The notes beneath the pieces were generated by a model. The model saw only the letters and a program-made list of their open reading frames with translations. It did no database searches and was not told where the DNA came from. A DNA stretch of 64,000 bases from contig JAJYYO010000003.1 of NCBI GenBank assembly GCA_021800795.1, positions 62,001 to 126,000 on the forward strand, in the 5' to 3' direction. Positions 58,134 through 64,000 of this stretch are shown here, in pieces. Both the position numbers and the translations under genes were made by a program. The stretch's first letter is position 1. Each line of letters begins with the position of its first letter. This stretch comes from Pseudomonadota bacterium (GTDB lineage: Bacteria; Pseudomonadota; Gammaproteobacteria; Burkholderiales; Gallionellaceae).

Positions 58134-59035
58134 GCGCACTCAGCCAGCATGCAGGTGTTGCACGTGTCGCCCTGCGACGTGTATTCGCCTCGCCCGTAGC
58201 TGGGTTTCTCAACATCCTGGTTATCGGAATAGCGCTCAGCCTGCCGGCCGGAATGTATGTATTGCTGCAAAACGCGCAGGGTCTGGTTGCGCAACTGTCA
58301 GGCCCGCCGCAAATCAGCCTGTTCCTGACGCTGGACGCCAATGCGGATAATATTGCCCAGCTGCGCCGGCAGTTGGCCCGGAACAACGCCATCGGCAAAA
58401 TCGAGTTTGTCTCCCGTGCAGACGCACTTGAAAAACTCGGACAAAGCAACGGTCTGGCCGATGTCATAGCCGGACTTGAGAGCAACCCGTTACCGGATGC
58501 ATTTGTCATCACGCCAAAAATCACCGCTGCCAGATCGCTGGAGACGCTGCGCGACGAGCTTCAAAAACTGCCCTATATCGAGCTTGCGCAACTTGATTCG
58601 GCATGGGCCTACAAGCTTGAGGCCATCCTTGAATTCGCCCGCATCATGGTGCTGATACTGACCGTTTTGCTCAGTCTCGCCCTGATCGCCATCACCTTCA
58701 ATACCATACGCCTGCAAATCATGACTCAGCGCGACGAAATCATGGTCGCCAAACTGATAGGCGCCACGAATACATTTATACGCCGGCCTTTTCTGTACTT
58801 CGGTGCGATACAAGGATTGCTGGGCGGCATTACCGCATGGCTGATCATCGCGCTGAGTCTTTATCTGTTGAAACAGCCTCTGGCTACGCTGTCGCAACTC
58901 TATGCCAGCAATTTCGCACTGCAACCGCTTACCTTCAGCGACAGTTTTTCGCTGATGCTGTTCTCGATGTACCTGGGATGGCTGGGCGCCTGGCTGTCAG
59001 TTGCCCGCCACTTATCGCGAATAGAACCGCAGTGA
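58130..59035 (+). CDS. ftsX: Cell division protein FtsX
   Basis: 301 residues, four membrane spans with the first at about 22-42 and a periplasmic loop (55-160, with LPDAFVITPK and SRADALEKLGQ). ABC-type permease-like partner of FtsE that does not transport. The ATG overlaps the ftsE stop (ATGA). Confidence 0.95.
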   Translation: MSALSQHAGVARVALRRVFASPVAGFLNILVIGIALSLPAGMYVLLQNAQGLVAQLSGPPQISLFLTLDANADNIAQLRRQLARNNAIGKIEFVSRADALEKLGQSNGLADVIAGLESNPLPDAFVITPKITAARSLETLRDELQKLPYIELAQLDSAWAYKLEAILEFARIMVLILTVLLSLALIAITFNTIRLQIMTQRDEIMVAKLIGATNTFIRRPFLYFGAIQGLLGGITAWLIIALSLYLLKQPLATLSQLYASNFALQPLTFSDSFSLMLFSMYLGWLGAWLSVARHLSRIEPQ

Positions 59036-59150
59036 ACTTCGCCTGCGCGGGCGCCGCACTGAAACCGCTTGACACGCTGATATTTTTTCAGAATCATGGC
59101 ATAATTCGCGTCACCAGCAGAACGCTTGACCACTTACAAGGGAGAAATTG

Positions 59151-59351
59151 ATGAACAAGACGGAAACGGCGGAAAAACCAGGTTGCAAAGCTCTCGTACT
59201 ACCTATCCTTTTTTCTATAGCACTGTGGATAGTGTCGGGATTTTTACTGAGCAAGGAACTTGGCATCATCGGTGTCATTATCAGCATCTGGATTGCCGGC
59301 ATGGCGGCAGGCAAGGTGATGAACTCGGAATGCCCGCTGCCGCACGAATAA
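59151..59351 (+). CDS. Small two-span membrane protein, unknown
   Basis: 66 residues. Two hydrophobic helices (about 15-33 and 38-55), the second with small-residue packing (IAGMAAGKV). AAGGGAG lies seven bases before the ATG. No family recognised. It sits between ftsX and rpoH, which are adjacent in most relatives; it has its own ribosome site and seems a genuine gene. Confidence 0.65.
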   Translation: MNKTETAEKPGCKALVLPILFSIALWIVSGFLLSKELGIIGVIISIWIAGMAAGKVMNSECPLPHE

Positions 59352-59529
59352 TCGACCTGTTTGCAGGCAAAGCGTGCGGAGCGGCGTCCGGCTTGATGCT
59401 TGCCCAAGTGCAACGCTGTCAAATGGGCCGTCGTCAGCCAGTCGAGTCCGGTTTTCCCAGTCATGATGAACCTAATTCAACTTTAGAACTCTTAGATCGT
59501 CAGTATTAAATTCCTGGGAGACAATAACT

Positions 59530-60378
59530 ATGAATTACAGCCTAACCCTACCCTCTGCCGTTGGCAGTCTGGACAGCTATATCAGTCTGGTCAAGCGATA
59601 TGCGCTGCTGACGCAAGAGGAAGAACTTGCGCTGGCAACCCGTTTTCGCGATGAGAACGACCTGGATGCTGCGCGTCAGTTGGTGTTATCTCACCTGCGT
59701 GTGGTCGTCAGCGTGGCGCGCGGCTATGCAGGATACGGCCTGCCTCAGGCCGATCTGATTCAGGAAGGCAATATCGGCCTGATGAAGGCCGTCAAACATT
59801 ACGACCCTGATTTCGGCGTTCGTCTGGTGTCTTTTGCCTTGCACTGGATACGTGCGGAAATCAACGAGTTTGTGGTGCGCAACTGGCGCATGGTCAAGAT
59901 TGCCACCACCAAGGCTCAACGCAAACTGTTCTTCAATCTTCGCAGCCTGAAACAGGGACTGGGATCGCTTAAACCCCAACAGGTCAGCGAAATTGCCACT
60001 CAACTCAACGTCAGCGAACACGATGTAGTGGAAATGGAGGCGCGTTTTTCAGGGCACGAACTCGGCCTGGATCCTGCAGGTTCGGATGAAGATGAAAGCT
60101 ACGCGCCGATACAGTATCTGGCAGACAGCCCGGATCACGAACCTTCGAACATACTTGAAAGCTCACAGAGCGATCATCTGCGCACTGCTGGTTTAGCCGA
60201 GGCCTTATCCTGCCTCGATGAACGCAGCCGCCGCATCGTGGAAGCACGCTGGCTGAACGAAGAGGGCAGCGCGACGCTGCACGAACTGGCTGCCGAATTT
60301 AACGTGTCGGCTGAACGCATCCGCCAGATCGAACAAAAGGCCATGAGCAAAATGCATGCGGCTTTATCCGCCGCATAG
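59530..60378 (+). CDS. rpoH: RNA polymerase heat-shock sigma factor RpoH
   Basis: 282 residues. Region 2 has DLIQEGNIGLMKAVKHYDPDFGVRLVSFA and HWIRAEINEFV; the RpoH box (QRKLFFNLR), which binds core and chaperones, follows. Region 4 ends LHELAAEFNVSAERIRQIEQKAM. Sits after ftsYEX as in many proteobacteria. The 290 bases after it carry nothing I can identify. Confidence 0.97.
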   Translation: MNYSLTLPSAVGSLDSYISLVKRYALLTQEEELALATRFRDENDLDAARQLVLSHLRVVVSVARGYAGYGLPQADLIQEGNIGLMKAVKHYDPDFGVRLVSFALHWIRAEINEFVVRNWRMVKIATTKAQRKLFFNLRSLKQGLGSLKPQQVSEIATQLNVSEHDVVEMEARFSGHELGLDPAGSDEDESYAPIQYLADSPDHEPSNILESSQSDHLRTAGLAEALSCLDERSRRIVEARWLNEEGSATLHELAAEFNVSAERIRQIEQKAMSKMHAALSAA

Positions 60379-60668
60379 ACCCCCCAACGTTCCGAACGAC
60401 ACCTGCATGGCTGGCAGCCATGCAGTGTCGGCACAACGTGAGCAGACGGATTTGCTCAACCGGCTGCACCGACCGCATCCTCGCAGCCTGTCAACAGTCA
60501 CCACCCCTTCCGGGGATGAAACGCTAAAAATCCCGCGTCACTGGCGTAATTTGCATTTGCATGCCTGCCGAACTAGACTTGTTCCGGAATGCCGTTGCAG
60601 CATTGCTTCGATGTATTTGAAAACAGCATCCATAAGCCGTATTTTTCTGTCAAGCGGGGAGTCATTGA

Positions 60669-63083
60669 GTGATAGCATTCTTTTCAACGTTAAAGGGCCG
60701 ACTGCTGTTGCTGGTCTGCACTGCGCTCATCCCGGCCATCCTGCTGATCCTCTACACAGTCTGGCAGTCTTATGAAAATGAACTCGGCAATGTCCGCAGC
60801 GAAGTGCTGGATCTTGCCATCTCAACCCAGCTTGAAAGGAACATCAAAACCGAAGGCACACATCAATTGTTGACGGCCCTGGCAGAGGTTCCGGATCTCG
60901 CAAATCTTCGTGTCGAGACCTGCAATCGTATTTTAGAGGCAGTCCTGAAAAACAACCTCAACTACGAGAATCTCGGCGTGATCGACAACACCGGCAATAT
61001 CCTGTGCAGCGCAGTTCCTCAGAAAACGCATCTCAACATTTCAAACGTGTCCTGGTATCGTCATGTTCTTGCAACGCATGCCTTTACCGTCAGTGAGATC
61101 AGAATCGGCCAACTCACCGGAAAACCGGTGCAGATATCGGCCTATCCGGTATTCGACGCCACGGGTCGTCTGAAGGCAGTCTTATTTTCCGCCTTGAGCA
61201 TGGATCACCTTAGTCGAATCCAGCAAGGGGGTTTTTTGCCAAAAAACTCGGAAATCCTGGTATTCGACCGTCGCGGCACCATCCTGCAAAGCGCCAGTGA
61301 TCCCCTGAAATGGACCGGCAAGACCTTGCCGGAACTGCCACTCATCAAGTCTGTTATACAGCAGAAGCGTGAAAACAGCACTATTGAAGCGACCGGTCTG
61401 GATGGGCAGGAGCGTCTTTATGGCGTGGTGAGACTGGGCCAGGAGGGTCAGCACAGCTTTTTGGCCGTGGGCATCCCGAAAAATTACGCCTATGCGGGAA
61501 TCAACAAGATATTGCTTTTCTCCTTCGCAGGCCTTTTGCTGACGACCATCATTGTGCTGGCGATAGTCTGGCTGGGCAGCACCATGCTCGCAGGCAGAAT
61601 CAACACGCTGGTCGATGTCGCGCGTCGCTTCGGTGCAGGCAACCTTGCAGAGCGAACCCGTCTTCCTCATGACAACAGCGAAATCGGGCGCCTCGCACGC
61701 AGCTTCGACGAAATGGCCGATACCTTGCAGCAACGCCAGATGGAACTGCAGAGCCAGAAATTTGCGCTGGACCAGCATGCCATCGTCAGCATTGCCGATA
61801 TTTCCGGTTTCATTACCTACGCCAATGACAAGCTTTGCGAAATCAGCGGATATGCACGCAATGAACTGATTGGACGAAATCACAACATTCTGAGTTCAGG
61901 ACTGCACGACAAAGACTTCTTCAGACATCTCTGGGAGACCATCTGTTCCGGCAAGGTCTGGCAAGGCGAGATCAGAAACAGGAACAGGAACGGTGATGAT
62001 TATTGGGTGAGTTCGACCATCGTGCCCTTCCTCGACAATGCCGGAGTTCCCTACCAGTATGTCTCGATCAGAACCGACATCACCCGCTTCAAGGAGCTGG
62101 AAGCGGCATTACAGGAAGCCAATGCTACGCTGCTGTGGCGCGTCGAAGAAAGAACGGCAGCGCTTAGCGCTGCCAAAAAACAGCTCGAACTGGATATCAT
62201 CGCGAAAACACATGCCGAAGAAGAACAACACGTCGTTATCGCCAAGCTTCAGGAAATAAATCAAAAACTCGAAGAAACCCAAAATCAGCTCCTGCAATCC
62301 GAAAAGATGGCATCGATCGGTCAGCTTGCAGCCGGGGTTGCGCATGAAATCAACAATCCCATTGGTTACGTCTACTCCAACCTGGGCAGTCTGGGCAACT
62401 ACCTGAACGATCTTTTCGAGGTGCTCGATGCCTATGGAAAACTGGAAGCCGAGATCACGGATGATGCGATGCTGAAAACGCTACGGAATATCACGGAAAA
62501 GGCCGACCTCGATTTTTTGAGGCAGGATCTGGCTGCCTTGATGAAAGAATCGAAGGAGGGCATAGTACGGGTGAAAGAAATCGTGCAGAACCTGAAGAAT
62601 TTTTCCCATGTCGACACCAGCGATACATGGCATATGGCAGATTTGCAAAAAGGTTTGGAGAGTACGCTCAATATCGTATGGAATGAGCTCAAATACAAGT
62701 GCGAGATCAGGAAGGAATACGGCGACATTCCTGACGTGGAATGTCTCTCCTCCCAGCTCAACCAGGTATTCCTGAACCTGCTGGTGAATGCCGGACATGC
62801 GATCGAAGAGCGCGGCACCATTACGCTCCGGACAGGGCAAGTCGGCGACATGGTCTGGGTGGAGGTGGCCGATTCCGGCAAAGGTATCCCGCCGGAAAAT
62901 TTGCAACGTATCTTCGATCCATTTTTCACGACCAAGCCGATAGGCAAGGGTACCGGGCTCGGTCTTTCCCTGTCTTACAGCATCGTTCAGAAGCATCACG
63001 GCAGAATCGAGGTGAAGAGCGAACCGGGCATGGGCGCTTCGTTTAAAATCTGGCTGCCCTGCACGCAGTCTGAATGGACTTGA
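60669..63083 (+). CDS. Membrane sensor histidine kinase (dCache-HAMP-PAS-HK)
   Basis: 804 residues. Spans at about 10-30 and 280-302 enclose a double Cache sensor (LSYENLG..., [14 protein letters not shown]). HAMP 303-355; PAS 365-480 ([18 protein letters not shown]); coiled coil; HisKA with His559 ([15 protein letters not shown]); HATPase with [24 protein letters not shown] and [14 protein letters not shown] start at 60669 with GGGGAG upstream. No response regulator is adjacent. Confidence 0.93.
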   Translation: MIAFFSTLKGRLLLLVCTALIPAILLILYTVWQSYENELGNVRSEVLDLAISTQLERNIKTEGTHQLLTALAEVPDLANLRVETCNRILEAVLKNNLNYENLGVIDNTGNILCSAVPQKTHLNISNVSWYRHVLATHAFTVSEIRIGQLTGKPVQISAYPVFDATGRLKAVLFSALSMDHLSRIQQGGFLPKNSEILVFDRRGTILQSASDPLKWTGKTLPELPLIKSVIQQKRENSTIEATGLDGQERLYGVVRLGQEGQHSFLAVGIPKNYAYAGINKILLFSFAGLLLTTIIVLAIVWLGSTMLAGRINTLVDVARRFGAGNLAERTRLPHDNSEIGRLARSFDEMADTLQQRQMELQSQKFALDQHAIVSIADISGFITYANDKLCEISGYARNELIGRNHNILSSGLHDKDFFRHLWETICSGKVWQGEIRNRNRNGDDYWVSSTIVPFLDNAGVPYQYVSIRTDITRFKELEAALQEANATLLWRVEERTAALSAAKKQLELDIIAKTHAEEEQHVVIAKLQEINQKLEETQNQLLQSEKMASIGQLAAGVAHEINNPIGYVYSNLGSLGNYLNDLFEVLDAYGKLEAEITDDAMLKTLRNITEKADLDFLRQDLAALMKESKEGIVRVKEIVQNLKNFSHVDTSDTWHMADLQKGLESTLNIVWNELKYKCEIRKEYGDIPDVECLSSQLNQVFLNLLVNAGHAIEERGTITLRTGQVGDMVWVEVADSGKGIPPENLQRIFDPFFTTKPIGKGTGLGLSLSYSIVQKHHGRIEVKSEPGMGASFKIWLPCTQSEWT

Positions 63084-63144
63084 TCTCATCCACCTATTAA
63101 TGAACTGCGAACCATAAACTCTGCAACAGATTACAATTGAGACC

Positions 63145-64000
63145 ATGAAAAGATTGACAACGTTTTTGAATACTCCGGCCGGAACGGTGATCGCGATGGG
63201 CTTGATCGTACTGCTGGGCGAATTTTCGATCATGCTGCTGATAGATGGTGTCGAGTCTATCCTTAAAGACCGCATTTCCGACATCTTCTGGGAGTTATTC
63301 GATCCCATCGCGCTCGCCTTGATCGTATCCCCCGCCCTGTATTTCCTGATTTTCAGGCCGATGCGCAATCAGCAAGCCGAACTCGAACGAAAAAACGTCG
63401 AGTTGCGCGGCAAAGATCAATTGCGTGCGTTAATCGAAGCCATCCCCGATACGGTCTTGTTCAAGGACGGGGAGTCCCGCTGGCAGATCGTCAACGAACC
63501 TGCCAGACAAATGTTCAAATTGCACCATCTTCCCTGGCGGGGTAAAACCGAAATGGAATTGGCAGCTCTGCAACCGGAATTCCGCGCAGCCTATGAGGGA
63601 TGTCGCTCGACCGACGAAAATGCCTGGCAGGCAGGGCGCTTGCTGGTGGCCGAAGAAAGCTTTGCAGGTGAGGATGGTCGATGCGTGATCCTGGAGACCC
63701 GCAAGGTGCCGATGTTCGACGAGGCGGGGCGACGCAAGGGATTGGTGGTCATCGGACGCGACATCACCGAGCGCAAGGCTTCCGATGCGCGCATCGAACG
63801 CCTGACGAAACTCTACAGGGCGCTCAGCGAAGTCAATCAGGCCATCGTGCGGATGGATGAAGAGCCCGCGCTGTTTCCACTGTTGTGCAGGACGGCGGTG
63901 GAGTTCGGCGGCTTGGAGATGGCCTGGATCGGCCAGTTGAACGAGGCCAATGGCCTGATCGAGCCGGTGGTGATCCACGGTAAGGGCGCGGAATATCTGG
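63145..64000 (+). CDS. PAS-GAF sensor protein, 3' end outside window
   Basis: The first 285 residues are visible. Two membrane helices (about 15-35 and 50-72), a coiled linker, a PAS domain (about 92-210, IPDTVLFKDGESRWQIVNEP) and the start of a GAF domain (215 on, LYRALSEVNQAIVRMDEEPA...LEMAWIGQL). Proteins built this way often end in GGDEF/EAL or kinase domains, but the output lies beyond base 64000. Confidence 0.85.
   Translation, partial: MKRLTTFLNTPAGTVIAMGLIVLLGEFSIMLLIDGVESILKDRISDIFWELFDPIALALIVSPALYFLIFRPMRNQQAELERKNVELRGKDQLRALIEAIPDTVLFKDGESRWQIVNEPARQMFKLHHLPWRGKTEMELAALQPEFRAAYEGCRSTDENAWQAGRLLVAEESFAGEDGRCVILETRKVPMFDEAGRRKGLVVIGRDITERKASDARIERLTKLYRALSEVNQAIVRMDEEPALFPLLCRTAVEFGGLEMAWIGQLNEANGLIEPVVIHGKGAEYL

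Overview
The window looks like the chromosome of a betaproteobacterium, most likely of the Gallionellaceae/Nitrosomonadales type (related to Sideroxydans or Gallionella). This is an inference from gene orders typical of that class: ychF-pth-rplY-prs-tRNA-Gln-ispE-lolB-TPR lipoprotein, M16/M16-rsmD-coaD-ferredoxin divergent from ftsY-ftsE-ftsX-rpoH, and rsxABCDGE-nth. Codon use is GC-rich throughout, with one clearly AT-rich acquired gene (an Mrr nuclease).

Layout. 1-2.0 kb: an IS91-type mobile unit (end of a tyrosine recombinase plus a complete Y2 transposase) beside a broken gene. 2.1-5.6 kb: the two N-end-rule aminoacyl-tRNA-protein transferases (aat, bpt), a membrane protein and pyrD. 5.7-7.4 kb: a class III nucleotide cyclase fused to a hemerythrin domain. 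7.5-13.3 kb: a full rnf/rsx electron-transport operon interrupted by repeats. 13.3-14.9 kb: an acquired patch (nucleotidyltransferase remnant, palindromic repeat, Mrr nuclease) set between rsxE and nth. 16-19.2 kb: a PAS chemoreceptor with a heme-c motif, a membrane-anchored truncated globin and a tiny membrane peptide behind an FNR-type promoter. 19.3-30.8 kb: housekeeping genes (corC, ybeY, miaB, tRNA-Met, coaX, birA, vapBC, ychF, pth, rplY, prs, tRNA-Gln, ispE, lolB). 30.8-33.7 kb: an inserted set (SBF-type transporter, gamma-glutamyltransferase, GntR remnant) separating lolB from its usual TPR partner. 35.6-38.7 kb: a Gld-like ABC system. 38.8-46.1 kb: two very large hybrid histidine kinases, the second ending in an EAL domain. 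46.1-52 kb: mutM, an ECF sigma/anti-sigma pair with a divergent secreted DsrE-like protein, a porin and a phosphoesterase. 52-60.4 kb: ferredoxin, coaD, rsmD, paired M16 peptidases, ftsYEX, rpoH. 60.7-64 kb: two more sensor proteins, the last cut by the window end.

Three things stand out. (1) A compact regulatory unit at 47.2-49.2 kb: an ECF sigma factor, a membrane anti-sigma whose periplasmic part is a DsrE-like domain, and a divergently transcribed secreted DsrE-like protein. Both promoters carry the same GGAATA-N16-CGTCTT motif, so the unit looks like a self-regulating envelope sensing circuit with a matched soluble partner. (2) Two copies (10490-10763 and 51868-52141) of a roughly 270-bp non-coding mobile element. 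Their stems differ in sequence but keep pairing, and their hairpin loops are complementary to each other. One copy has jumped into another repeat, with a CTAG on each side. (3) Several short palindromic repeats sit in frame inside genes (rsxC, mutM, an M16 peptidase) or at gene ends (bpt, ftsE), lengthening the proteins. Oxygen, redox and heme/iron sensing recurs (hemerythrin-cyclase, heme-c chemoreceptor, globin with FNR site, hemerythrin remnant), which fits a microaerophile.
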